Part shown: positions 8,964-17,066 of the stretch, piece by piece
Layout of the letters: every line of letters begins with the position of its first letter
Numbering within the stretch: the stretch's first letter is position 1
Source of the DNA: Flavobacterium potami
Lineage (GTDB): Bacteria > Bacteroidota > Bacteroidia > Flavobacteriales > Flavobacteriaceae
Length of the DNA stretch: 64,000 nucleotides
Direction of reading: 5' to 3'
Assembly: GCF_020026915.1 (NCBI RefSeq)
Contig: NZ_JAINUY010000007.1
Span: 310,001 to 374,000, forward strand
The notes under the pieces: generated by a model
What the model was told of the DNA's origin: nothing
The model's database searches: none
The model's input: the letters and a program-made list of their open reading frames with translations, nothing else
Made by a program: the position numbers and the translations under genes

Positions 8964-10433
8964 ATGGCAGATCTTTCCCAATCTCATCGCATTCTTTTTT
9001 TAAATACTTTGGCTTTTGCCATTTGTTTCGCTTGTTGGACACTAAATGGAGTGTTGGTTACTTTTTTAGTTGATAAAGAAATTTTTGATTGGAGTGTTGT
9101 ACAAATTGGTTGGCTTTTAGGAATTCCTGTACTAACAGGATCCATTATGAGACTGCCAATGGGAATTTTAACCGATAAATTTGGAGGCAGAATTGTGCAT
9201 TCTGCTTTATTGATTTTAGCATCTATTCCATTATTTCTTTTACCATTTGCTGCTTCTTTTACTGTTTTTGCTATTCTGAGTTTTTTGTTTGGAATGGTAG
9301 GAACCAGTTTTGCAGTCGGAGTCGCTTCAACCTCAGTTTGGTATCCAAAAGAATGGCAAGGAAGAGCTTTAGGAATCTTCGGGATGGGAACTGCGGGAGC
9401 TTCTATAACGCCTTTTTTAGCACCTTCATTATTAAGTAAATTTTCAGAAACCGATCCAGAAAATGGATGGAAATGGCTTCCAGTAATTTACGGTTCCGCT
9501 TTATTGTTAATGGGAATTGTATTTTTAATTTTCGCTAAAAACAAAAAAAGCGAAGCACAATCTAAAACTTTAAAACAATTGGTTCAGCCTTTAAAAAGAG
9601 TGCGTGTTTGGCGTTTTGGAACGTATTATTTTTTAGTATTTGGTTCATTTGTGACTTTCTCGCAATGGCTGTTGCCTAATTTTATGAATGTCTATCATAT
9701 CTCTTTAATTCTTGGCGGAATCTTTACTTCTTGTTTCAGTTTACCAGCCGGAGTTGTTCGTGCTTTCGGAGGTTTTTTGTCTGATAAATTCGGCGCTAGA
9801 AAAGTAATGTATTGGGTTTTGAGTTCTTCTGTGGTTTTAAGCTTTTTATTATTATTTCCAAAAATGGATATCACTACTTCTGGAAGCGGATTATTGGCCA
9901 GTAAGGCAGGTACCGTTACTTCAGTTGCCCCTGATAAAATAGTGATTGAAGGAAAAGAATATGCCATCAGTCAAAAAGATGAAAATCAGCCTAATTCTAA
10001 ATTTTTTCCATCTAAAAAAACATGGCAGGAAGTGGTTGTAACAGAAAATCAAAAAGTACAAAAGAAAGAGCTGTTAGCAGAAGGAATTACGCAGATTCAT
10101 TTTGAGGCCAATATGTGGATCTATTTAGTATTAGTCATTTTAATTGGAATTTCTTGGGGAATTGGCTCTGCAGCAGTCTTCAAACACATTCCAGATTATT
10201 TCCCTAATGAAGTGGGAGTGATTGGTGGTATGGTTGGTTTATTAGGAGGCTTAGGTGGATTCTTCGGCCCAATTGTTTTTGGGTATTTATTATCACTTAC
10301 GGGATTCTGGACCAGTTCATGGTTTTTCATTCTAGCCTTATCGCTGACTTGTTTAATCTGGATGCATCGTACAATTGTGAAAATGACCAAAGAAAAATTG
10401 CCTGAAATGGCTCAAGATATTGATCGAAAATAA
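8964..10433 (+). CDS. narK: Nitrate/nitrite transporter (NarK-type MFS) with a periplasmic insert
   Basis: A 489-residue major-facilitator protein with about 12 membrane segments. The two MFS loop signatures are GILTDKFGGR (loop 2-3) and GFLSDKFGAR (loop 8-9). The segments FGMVGTSFAVGVASTSVWYP and GGLGGFFGPIVFGYL match the nitrate signature regions of NarK proteins. It should carry nitrate in and/or nitrite out. Unusually, about 80 residues (roughly 305-385) are inserted between membrane segments 9 and 10, which puts them in the periplasm; they contain AGTVTSVAPDKIVIEG and VVVTENQKVQKKELLAEG, a pattern like a lipoyl/barrel-sandwich domain. It is the first gene of the nitrate reduction operon; the next gene starts 6 nt after its stop. 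Confidence 0.9.
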   Translation: MADLSQSHRILFLNTLAFAICFACWTLNGVLVTFLVDKEIFDWSVVQIGWLLGIPVLTGSIMRLPMGILTDKFGGRIVHSALLILASIPLFLLPFAASFTVFAILSFLFGMVGTSFAVGVASTSVWYPKEWQGRALGIFGMGTAGASITPFLAPSLLSKFSETDPENGWKWLPVIYGSALLLMGIVFLIFAKNKKSEAQSKTLKQLVQPLKRVRVWRFGTYYFLVFGSFVTFSQWLLPNFMNVYHISLILGGIFTSCFSLPAGVVRAFGGFLSDKFGARKVMYWVLSSSVVLSFLLLFPKMDITTSGSGLLASKAGTVTSVAPDKIVIEGKEYAISQKDENQPNSKFFPSKKTWQEVVVTENQKVQKKELLAEGITQIHFEANMWIYLVLVILIGISWGIGSAAVFKHIPDYFPNEVGVIGGMVGLLGGLGGFFGPIVFGYLLSLTGFWTSSWFFILALSLTCLIWMHRTIVKMTKEKLPEMAQDIDRK

Positions 10434-10439
10434 AATGTT

Positions 10440-11489
10440 ATGAAAGAAAGAGCATTCAATACAAAAGCATTATTAATTGCAACAGTAGCTTCGGTTTTTA
10501 TGGTCGTATTGGTTTTCTATGGATCAAGAAAACTGCAGAATTTTGATGCAGCTTTAGTGACTTACCTGTTCGGAACACTATTTGCATTTTTCGGAGTGGT
10601 CTATCGCTATACCGTTTGGTTACAAAGACCGCCAACTTGGATGTATTTCAAACGCGGTATTCATTTTCTTTTTACAGGAAAAGTATTTTCTCATTTATGG
10701 TTTTTAGGAAAAGAATCTGTAGAAAATATCGCTTTGCAGAAATTCATTTATCCGATATGAAAATACCGTTGGATAGCGCACTTTTGTATCGCAATTGGCT
10801 GTTTTTCTGCTTTTGCAATCACTTTTCCATTAACATTTGGATGGATTCATTTTACGTTAGCTCCAAACTCAATTTCGGTTTACGAAGCCCACTTTTTTGG
10901 TTTTAAAGTAATGGATTTCAGATTAGATTCTATAATGGCGTTTTTGACATTTCACGCCTTAAACTGGTCTTCGTATTTGGTTATTTTCGGATCGCTTTAT
11001 TATTTGAGACGTCGTTTGACTAATCCAGGATTAATTGCGACTCAGACTTTTGAAGGTGATTTGCTACCACTTCTTTTATTAATTGCCATTTCGGTTACAG
11101 GTTTATGTCTTACCTATTCTTATCAGTTTATGAAAGGATTCGCATATGATTTTCTGGCTGTAATTCACGCTGTAACCGTTATTATGTTTTTGATATGGAT
11201 TCCCTTTGGAAAATTCTTTCATATCATTCAACGACCGGCTCAGATTGGTGCGCATATTTATAAAAAAGAAGGAATGAAAAAGGGAATGGCAATATGTCCC
11301 GAAACCGGAAAACCTTTTACAACACAACTTCATGTCGATGATTTGAAAATAGTAACCAAACAATTGGGATTTGATTTTAGTGATGATGAAGGCAATTCGC
11401 ATCTCGATTTAAGTCCAGAAGGAAAAAGAGACCGTTTGGCAAAAGCACATTTAAAAGCAAGACTCGAAGGAGGGAATTTATTTGGATAG
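10440..11489 (+). pseudogene. Cytochrome-b/NarI-like membrane subunit of nitrate reductase, interrupted by in-frame TGA
   Basis: One reading frame runs from ATG 10440 to the stop at 11487-11489 (349 codons) and is broken only by TGA at 10758-10760; there is no frameshift. Before it lie 106 codons with two membrane segments and 'FTGKVFSHLWFLGK'; after it the same frame continues KYRWIAHFCIAIGC, then FPLTFGWIHFTLAP, LTFHALNWSSYLV, GLCLTYSYQF and FLAVIHAVTVIMFLIWIPF, with histidines in membrane segments that could bind b-type haems as in NarI-like quinol-oxidising subunits. The C-terminus is soluble. A conserved start at ATG 10911 would give a 192-residue fragment. Coding sense on both sides looks fully conserved, so this is a recent nonsense mutation, a sequencing error or readthrough. 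It sits between narK and the molybdenum enzyme and probably supplied electrons from quinol. Confidence 0.75.
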
Positions 11490-11510
11490 AATTATAGTTT
11501 CAAGTTTAAG

Positions 11511-11553
11511 GTTTCAGGTTTCAAGTTATCGCGAGGAACTTGAAACATGAAAC
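11511..11553. repeat. Long hairpin built from GTTTCA words inside the nitrate operon
   Basis: 17-bp stem at 11511-11527 and 11537-11553 with one mismatch and a 9-nt loop (ATCGCGAGG). A further copy of the word ATGAAAC follows. It lies 29 nt before the ATG of the molybdenum enzyme gene. Confidence 0.8.
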
Positions 11554-11581
11554 ATGAAACAAAAAAATAACAAAAAAGAAC

Positions 11582-13798
11582 ATGGCAAAACTACCTGTAT
11601 CAACCGAAAAAATAATTCAAGACTTTGGTCCGCATTTGAATTATACTCCAAAAGAAGGATATGAAGGACGCGACGAACCAGACAAAACGGTAAAAACACA
11701 TTGTTGTTTCTGCGGAATGCAGTGCGGAATTCAATTATCTGTAAAAGACAACAAAGTCGTTGGTTTTGAACCTTGGATGGAGTTTCCGTTCAACGAAGGT
11801 CGCTTGTGTCCAAAAGGAGTTCAGCGTTATATGCAAAACAATCATCCCGATCGATTACTGCATCCGATAAAAAGAGTAGAAGGCAAAGGTTTCGAAAAAA
11901 CAACTTGGGATGAAGCAATGGATAAAACGGTTTCTGAAATCAAAAGAATTCAGGAAAAATACGGAAAACATGCTTTTTCAATGCTTTCTGGAGTTTCGCT
12001 TACGAATGAGAAAAGTTATTTGGTTGGGAAATTTGCCAGAGTCGCTTTAAAAACAAGAAATCTAGATTACAACGGACGTCTTTGCATGGTAAGTGCGGGC
12101 GCAGGAAATAAAAAAGCATTTGGTTTAGACCGAGCTTCAAACAATTATTCAGATTTAGAATATGCTGAGGTTATTATTGTGGCTGGAGCAAATGTAAGCG
12201 AAACTTTTCCAACTTTAACGCATTGGATTTGGAAAGCAAGAGATCGTGGTGCAAAACTGATTGTAGTTGACCCGCGTGTAATTCCGTTGGCAAGAACTGC
12301 CGATATTCATTTGGATGTAAGACCAGGAACAGATTCTGCTTTATACGGAGCAATGCTGAAATATTTGGTTGATCACGACATGTTGGACCACGATTTTATA
12401 GACAATTATACGTCAGGATTTCAAGAAACTATTGATGCTGTAAAAGAATATACTTTAGAATGGGCAGAAGAAGTTACAGGAATTTCTAAAGAAAAAATCA
12501 AAGCCGCAGCCGAATTGTGGGGAAAAGCAAAAACCAGCTTTTTACTCCATGCAAGAGGAATCGAACATCACTCAAAAGGTGTTGATAATGTAATTGGTTG
12601 CATCAATCTAGTTTTGGCAACAGGAAGAATCGGAAAGCCTTATTGCGGTTACGGAACTATTACAGGTCAAGGAAATGGTCAGGGCGGGAGAGAACATGGT
12701 CATAAATGCGATCAATTGCCAGGAAATCGTGATATCGAAAACATGGAACACCGAAAATATATTGCCGATGTTTGGAAAATAAAAGAAGAAGATATGCCGC
12801 ACAAAGGCATTACAGCTTATGAAATTATCGAAGCCATTCACAGTGGCGAAATAAAAGGATTGATTTCGATTTGTTTTAATCCGTTAGTTTCTCTTCCTAA
12901 TAATAATTATGTGCGTTCGGCTCTCGAAAAACTAGAGTTTTATGTTGCGATAGATTTCTTTTTGAATGAAACTGCTCGCCATGCAGATATTGTTTTAGCA
13001 GGCTCATTACAAGAAGAAGAAGAAGGAACAACCACATCTGCAGAAGGACGTGTAATAAGAATCAGGCAAGCCGTTACGCCACCGGGCGAGGCAAGAACAG
13101 ATACTTCGATATTATTAGAATTAGCCAAAAGATTAGGCGAAGAAGAGCGATTTACCTATGCCAATAGTGAAGCCATTTTTAACGAATTGCGAGTTGCTTC
13201 AAAAGGAGGAACTGCCGATTACAATGGAATCACGTATAAAAAAGTAGAAGACAATATGGGCGTTTTCTGGCCATGTCCAACCGAAGATCATCCCGGAACG
13301 CCAAGATTGTGGGAAGATAAAAAGTTTGCGACGCCAGATGGAAAAGCGCATTTCAATCCCGCTCCTTATAAATTGCCAGGCGAAATTACAGATGAAGAAT
13401 ATCCGATAATATTAACCACCGGACGTGTAGTATCGCAATATTTAAGCGGAACTCAAACTAGAAGAATCGGGAAATTAGTCGATCAGTTTCCAGAACCATT
13501 GTTGGAAATTCACCCAGAAATGGCTCGAAAATATAATATCCAGCAAAGAGAATTGGTAAAAGTTTCAACCAGAAGAGGGGAAGGAATTTTTCCTGCCAAT
13601 ATTGTAGAAACCATCAGAAAAGATACTGTTTTTGTACCGTATCACTGGCCGGGAAAAAAATCAGCCAATCAGTTAACACCTGGGACTTTAGATCCGATTT
13701 CTAAAATTCCAGAGTTTAAAGTTTGTGCCTGTAAACTCGAACCATTAGGAGAAATCGAAAATTCATCAGACAAACCAAATGCTTATGCAAGTGTTTAA
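11582..13798 (+). CDS. Molybdopterin-dependent nitrate reductase catalytic subunit
   Basis: A 738-residue member of the DMSO-reductase superfamily. The N-terminal [4Fe-4S] site is C41-x2-C44-x3-C48-x27-C76 (CCFCGMQCG ... GRLCPKG). Cys168 in GRLCMVSAGAG is the expected cysteine ligand to molybdenum, as in periplasmic and assimilatory nitrate reductases (NapA/NarB/NasC), not the aspartate of NarG. Conserved pterin-binding segments include ATGRIGKPYCGYGTITGQ and HEHP-type C-terminal elements such as LTTGRVVSQYLSG. No Tat signal is present, so it works in the cytoplasm. Downstream are a ferredoxin, a Rieske protein and a small membrane protein, and upstream NarK. It should reduce nitrate to nitrite. 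A nitrite reductase is not in this window, so whether the role is assimilatory or respiratory is open. Confidence 0.9.
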   Translation: MAKLPVSTEKIIQDFGPHLNYTPKEGYEGRDEPDKTVKTHCCFCGMQCGIQLSVKDNKVVGFEPWMEFPFNEGRLCPKGVQRYMQNNHPDRLLHPIKRVEGKGFEKTTWDEAMDKTVSEIKRIQEKYGKHAFSMLSGVSLTNEKSYLVGKFARVALKTRNLDYNGRLCMVSAGAGNKKAFGLDRASNNYSDLEYAEVIIVAGANVSETFPTLTHWIWKARDRGAKLIVVDPRVIPLARTADIHLDVRPGTDSALYGAMLKYLVDHDMLDHDFIDNYTSGFQETIDAVKEYTLEWAEEVTGISKEKIKAAAELWGKAKTSFLLHARGIEHHSKGVDNVIGCINLVLATGRIGKPYCGYGTITGQGNGQGGREHGHKCDQLPGNRDIENMEHRKYIADVWKIKEEDMPHKGITAYEIIEAIHSGEIKGLISICFNPLVSLPNNNYVRSALEKLEFYVAIDFFLNETARHADIVLAGSLQEEEEGTTTSAEGRVIRIRQAVTPPGEARTDTSILLELAKRLGEEERFTYANSEAIFNELRVASKGGTADYNGITYKKVEDNMGVFWPCPTEDHPGTPRLWEDKKFATPDGKAHFNPAPYKLPGEITDEEYPIILTTGRVVSQYLSGTQTRRIGKLVDQFPEPLLEIHPEMARKYNIQQRELVKVSTRRGEGIFPANIVETIRKDTVFVPYHWPGKKSANQLTPGTLDPISKIPEFKVCACKLEPLGEIENSSDKPNAYASV

Positions 13799-13817
13799 TC
13801 TATAAAAACCAACAATT

Positions 13818-14387
13818 ATGAATGTAACGAATTATAATAAGAACGAAGAGTTTTTTGTAGACTTACAAAGATGCATTGGCTGTAAAGCTTGCGAAATGGC
13901 TTGTGCAGAATGTGAAACCAATGGTCAGGAATCTATGATTCATGTCAATTATGTAGAACGTGAAGTTACCATTCAAACCACCGTTCAGGTTTGTATGCAT
14001 TGTGAAGATCCCGTTTGTGCCAATGTTTGTCCAGCTGATGCGATTTCGCAAGACGAATTTGGCGTTGTTCATACCGCAAATACGGAGCGTTGCATCGGTT
14101 GTTCCAACTGCGTGATGGCTTGTCCGTTTGGAGTTCCGAAGAAAATGGAAGAATACGATTTAATGATGAAATGTACAATGTGCTATGATAGAACCAGCAT
14201 TGGCAAAAAACCAATGTGTGCAACAGTTTGCCCTAGTGGAGCCTTGTTTTACGGAACTCGCGCTCAAATCGAAGAAATGCGCCCGAACAGTACTCCAGTA
14301 AATTCGTTTGTATTTGGAAAAGAGCGCGTAAACACCAAAGTGAATATCATGATGCCAAAAGGAAGTACCGAATTACGAATATTCTAA
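13818..14387 (+). CDS. Four-cluster 4Fe-4S ferredoxin, electron-transfer subunit
   Basis: A 189-residue protein with four cysteine motifs: CIGCKACEMAC, CMHCEDPVCANVC, CIGCSNCVMAC and CTMC...CATVC. This is the DmsB/NarH/PsrB type of dicluster-pair subunit that passes electrons from a membrane quinol-oxidising subunit to a molybdenum enzyme. There is no signal peptide, so it is cytoplasmic like its partner. It starts 19 nt after the catalytic subunit and is followed after 11 nt by the Rieske gene. Expected cofactor load is four [4Fe-4S] clusters. Confidence 0.92.
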   Translation: MNVTNYNKNEEFFVDLQRCIGCKACEMACAECETNGQESMIHVNYVEREVTIQTTVQVCMHCEDPVCANVCPADAISQDEFGVVHTANTERCIGCSNCVMACPFGVPKKMEEYDLMMKCTMCYDRTSIGKKPMCATVCPSGALFYGTRAQIEEMRPNSTPVNSFVFGKERVNTKVNIMMPKGSTELRIF

Positions 14388-14398
14388 ATCTAAAATCC

Positions 14399-14908
14399 AT
14401 GTCTAAAGAAGATAATTTAAGTGAAAACTGGAAGAAAGATTTTCCATATAGAAAGCAAGAATCGACACAAGTCAGCCGACGTGATTTTGCCAAATTTCTT
14501 ACTTTGGTTTCTGGCGGTTTAATGGTCGGTAGCGGATTGGTTGCGGCAAAAGCCTATTTGTTACCAGCCGATGAAGTTGTAGGCGAACATTTTGTATGCG
14601 AAATAAAAGATATTCCGTCGGGAGGAACTAGAGGTTTTGTAATTGAAGGAAGTACAATTCCGTACATATTAGTACATTTAGAAAGCGGCATGTTTAGAGC
14701 TTTTGAGCAAAAATGCACGCACCTTTCGTGTGCTGTTTATTACAAGCCTGGAACAGGAATTATTCATTGTCCTTGTCACGAAGGATCTTTTGATGCTTTG
14801 ACTGGAGATGTTGTTGCAGGACCTCCGCCGAGAGCTTTGCCACAATTAGAAGTGGTTTTAAAAGGAGAGAAAATTTTTGTAAAAGCTTTAGAAAATAAGG
14901 AAAGTTAA
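14399..14908 (+). CDS. Tat-exported Rieske [2Fe-2S] protein
   Basis: A 169-residue protein. SRRDF (residues 26-30) followed by a hydrophobic segment is a twin-arginine signal or signal anchor. The Rieske centre is C106-T-H108 and C124-x2-H127, with Cys111 and Cys126 able to form the usual disulfide. GGxxDxxTG-like HEGSFDALTGDVVAGP follows. It belongs to the quinol-oxidising Rieske family, so it is membrane-anchored with its cluster on the periplasmic side. Its place in the nitrate operon suggests that it works with the cytochrome-b-like subunit in quinol oxidation. Confidence 0.92.
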   Translation: MSKEDNLSENWKKDFPYRKQESTQVSRRDFAKFLTLVSGGLMVGSGLVAAKAYLLPADEVVGEHFVCEIKDIPSGGTRGFVIEGSTIPYILVHLESGMFRAFEQKCTHLSCAVYYKPGTGIIHCPCHEGSFDALTGDVVAGPPPRALPQLEVVLKGEKIFVKALENKES

Positions 14909-14926
14909 TTGTCTAAGAAATATATT

Positions 14927-15181
14927 ATGAGTACATTTAGAAGAAGCCAAAATCGGGCAAATCCAAATAAGTTGAATGTAATTCTTTCTACTTTAATATT
15001 TGTTTTAATCTTAAATGTAAGTATTCAAATTTGGTTATTGTATGCAGCGCTGAACAATGCGTTAGATCATAATAAAGAAATTTTAATTCCGGCATTTATA
15101 GGTTCGCTTATTTTATTTTTAATTGGTTTTGGATGGCTGTATTATCTCCCAAAAGGGAATTTTAAAAATAACAAAACATAA
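14927..15181 (+). CDS. Small two-helix membrane protein of the nitrate operon
   Basis: An 84-residue protein with two predicted membrane helices (around residues 19-41 and 50-75) and basic ends, SFRRSQNR-like N-terminus and PKGNFKNNKT C-terminus. I place the start at ATG 14927; a TTG at 14909 directly after the Rieske stop would add six residues but is less likely. The family resembles the small uncharacterised proteins found with such nitrate reductases (possibly DUF6755). It might be an assembly or anchoring subunit, which is inference from position alone. Confidence 0.72.
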   Translation: MSTFRRSQNRANPNKLNVILSTLIFVLILNVSIQIWLLYAALNNALDHNKEILIPAFIGSLILFLIGFGWLYYLPKGNFKNNKT

Positions 15182-15194
15182 AAAAAAATCCTTT

Positions 15195-16214
15195 ATGAGC
15201 TTAAATCTTGGTGCAAACAAAATTGCATTTTTCTCAACCCAGCCCTACGATAAAACGTTTTTCAATAAGTACAATGAAGATTTTGGTTTTCAATTGGATT
15301 TTTTCGAAACACAACTCAATCAGCAAACAGTAGCTTTAATTGAAGCTTGTGAAATTGTTTGTGTATTTGTAAATGATATTGTAAACGAAACGGTCATTAA
15401 ACAATTGGCAGAAAAGAATGTCAAAATAATTGCGTTGCGTTGCGCTGGATTTAATAATGTTGATTTAGAAGCAGCTAAAAAGCACAACATCAAAGTTTGT
15501 CGTGTTCCAGCGTATTCTCCGCAAGCCGTTGCAGAACATGCTATGGCCATGATTTTGACTTTAAACCGAAAAACACATAAAGCATACAATAGAGTTCGCG
15601 AACAAAATTTCTCTTTAAACGGATTATTAGGTTTTGATTTATTCGGAAAAACGATCGGAATTATTGGAACGGGAAATATCGGAAAAGCATTTTCTAAAAT
15701 TGCATTAGGTTTTGGCTGTAAAGTCTTAGCGTACGATATTGTTGAAAGTGAAGAAATGAAAAAAGATGGCGTTTCTTTTGTGGGCTTAGAAGACATTTTC
15801 AAATCAAGTGATATTATTTCGCTTCATTGTCCGTTAAATGATCAGACGAAACATATCATCAATACAACTTCGCTTTCTTTTATGAAAGAAAGTGTAATGA
15901 TTATCAACACCAGCCGAGGCGGATTAATTGAAACATCATCAGTAATTGAAGGCTTAAAGGAAGGTAAAATTGGTTATCTAGGAATTGACGTTTACGAGCA
16001 GGAAGAAAAGTTGTTCTTTAGAGATCTTTCAGCAGATATTATTCAAGATGATGCGATTCAGCGTTTAATGAGTTTTCCGAATGTTTTGGTAACAGCGCAT
16101 CAGGCGTTTTTCACCAACGAAGCTTTAACGCAAATTGCATTAGTAACTTTCAATAATATTAAATCGCTCTTGGAGCAAAATGATATTGAAAATAACGCAG
16201 CATTATTGGTTTAG
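15195..16214 (+). CDS. D-lactate dehydrogenase-like 2-hydroxyacid dehydrogenase
   Basis: A 339-residue NAD-dependent D-2-hydroxyacid dehydrogenase of the LdhA type. Features in order: RVPAYSPQAVAEHAMAMIL, GKTIGIIGTGNIGKAFSKI (Rossmann loop), NTSRGGLIET with the catalytic Arg, the GIDVYEQEEKLF Glu region and VTAHQAFFT with the catalytic His. RVPAYSP and DVYEQE are typical of D-lactate dehydrogenases that reduce pyruvate. The start is ATG 15195; an open extension upstream to 15123 overlaps the preceding membrane gene and is not likely real. It follows the nitrate cluster after 13 nt and could be cotranscribed with it. Confidence 0.88.
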   Translation: MSLNLGANKIAFFSTQPYDKTFFNKYNEDFGFQLDFFETQLNQQTVALIEACEIVCVFVNDIVNETVIKQLAEKNVKIIALRCAGFNNVDLEAAKKHNIKVCRVPAYSPQAVAEHAMAMILTLNRKTHKAYNRVREQNFSLNGLLGFDLFGKTIGIIGTGNIGKAFSKIALGFGCKVLAYDIVESEEMKKDGVSFVGLEDIFKSSDIISLHCPLNDQTKHIINTTSLSFMKESVMIINTSRGGLIETSSVIEGLKEGKIGYLGIDVYEQEEKLFFRDLSADIIQDDAIQRLMSFPNVLVTAHQAFFTNEALTQIALVTFNNIKSLLEQNDIENNAALLV

Positions 16215-16239
16215 AAAGTAATATTAAAAGAATCAGATT

Positions 16240-16836
16240 ATGAAAAATAAAGTTCTAATTCTAATCGGAATTCTGTTCTTGTCTTCTTGTCAAAATAAAG
16301 AAGAGAAAAAAAATATCATCAAAACGATTGTTCAGGATACTTTATCCAAAACACTCGGCGGAACAGCAGATTTAAGTGAAGTTTCGGAAAAAGATAGCAA
16401 AGTAGTAGAATTAATCCAGAAACAACTACAGATTTTATTGAAGAAAGATTTACCTGCAATGACAAAAGAGGATCGTTATTTTTATTATGAAGCGTTCGAT
16501 TTAAACAGCGATCAAAAAGATGAATATTTTGTTGGTTTCTCCAATTCGTATTTTTGCGGAAGCGGAGGCTGTTCATGCTATATTTTAAACAATGATGGAA
16601 GTTTGATAAACAAATTTACGGTAACCGATTTTCCAATTTTGGTTACAACAGAATCTTCAGAGAAATTCTATAATCTTTTAATGAAAAGCGCAGGAACATT
16701 CCATCTCATAAAAATGAAAAACGGAAAATATCCATCAAATCCTTCTGTACAAGAAAAATGGAAAGGAGAAGTTCCTAAGGAAAGTACTTCTGTTTTGGAT
16801 ATTCAAGGAAAGACATTGGAGAAGTATTCGTTTTAA
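16240..16836 (+). CDS. Lipoprotein of unknown function
   Basis: A 198-residue protein with a lipoprotein signal peptide (LFLSSC, Cys17). The mature part has an acidic, Asp-rich segment DLNSDQKDEYFVGF like a calcium-loop or FG-GAP/beta-type repeat, and a Cys cluster at FCGSGGCSCY. I do not recognise the family. The Asp-rich DxNxDxxDE segment suggests calcium binding. It lies 25 nt after the dehydrogenase gene, and is followed by the hairpin element at 16868. Confidence 0.68.
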   Translation: MKNKVLILIGILFLSSCQNKEEKKNIIKTIVQDTLSKTLGGTADLSEVSEKDSKVVELIQKQLQILLKKDLPAMTKEDRYFYYEAFDLNSDQKDEYFVGFSNSYFCGSGGCSCYILNNDGSLINKFTVTDFPILVTTESSEKFYNLLMKSAGTFHLIKMKNGKYPSNPSVQEKWKGEVPKESTSVLDIQGKTLEKYSF

Positions 16837-16867
16837 ATTTATAATATAAATGCAATTCTAAATTAAA

Positions 16868-16962
16868 CCGGACTGAAGTCCGGTCCTACAATATGATTTG
16901 TTCCTTCGGAACAGAAAAAGAGCTTTAGCTCATTTATATTGTAGGGCTGGACTTTAGTCCAG
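16868..16962. repeat. 95-nt multi-hairpin intergenic element
   Basis: Four perfect short hairpins arranged around a longer stem: H1 16868-16883 (CCGGACT/AGTCCGG), an outer 10-bp arm 16885-16894 / 16936-16945 (CCTACAATAT/ATATTGTAGG), inside it H2 16899-16913 (TGTTCC/GGAACA) and H3 16920-16931 (GAGCT/AGCTC), then H4 16947-16962 (CTGGACT/AGTCCAG). The whole unit is symmetric and gene-free. It looks like a folded repeat family such as a REP-type element. Confidence 0.75.
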
Positions 16963-17002
16963 TTGACGGTTGATGTTATATTGGCTGTATAAAATATAAA
17001 TA

Positions 17003-17037
17003 AAAAACCCGACAGGTTTTTAAAAACCTGTCGGGTT
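17003..17037 (-). terminator. Terminator of lysS
   Basis: Sixteen-base stem AAACCCGACAGGTTTT (17005-17020) / AAAACCTGTCGGGTTT (17022-17037). Read on the minus strand it is followed by TTTTTTATTTAT, giving the U-tract for lysS. Confidence 0.88.
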
Positions 17038-17066
17038 TGGAAAATATTATTAAATCAAATTGAAAT

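Noticed and set aside
10758..10820. Selenocysteine at the TGA of the b-type subunit
   Set aside because: No convincing SECIS-like stem-loop follows, and Flavobacteria are not known for selenoproteins.
10616..10906. 96-codon open frame across the b-type subunit gene
   Set aside because: It lies in another frame; the true frame (multiple-of-three with 10440) holds the conserved sequence.
15123..15194. N-terminal extension of the D-lactate dehydrogenase
   Set aside because: It overlaps the preceding membrane gene and lacks similarity to the family; ATG 15195 gives the normal N-terminus.
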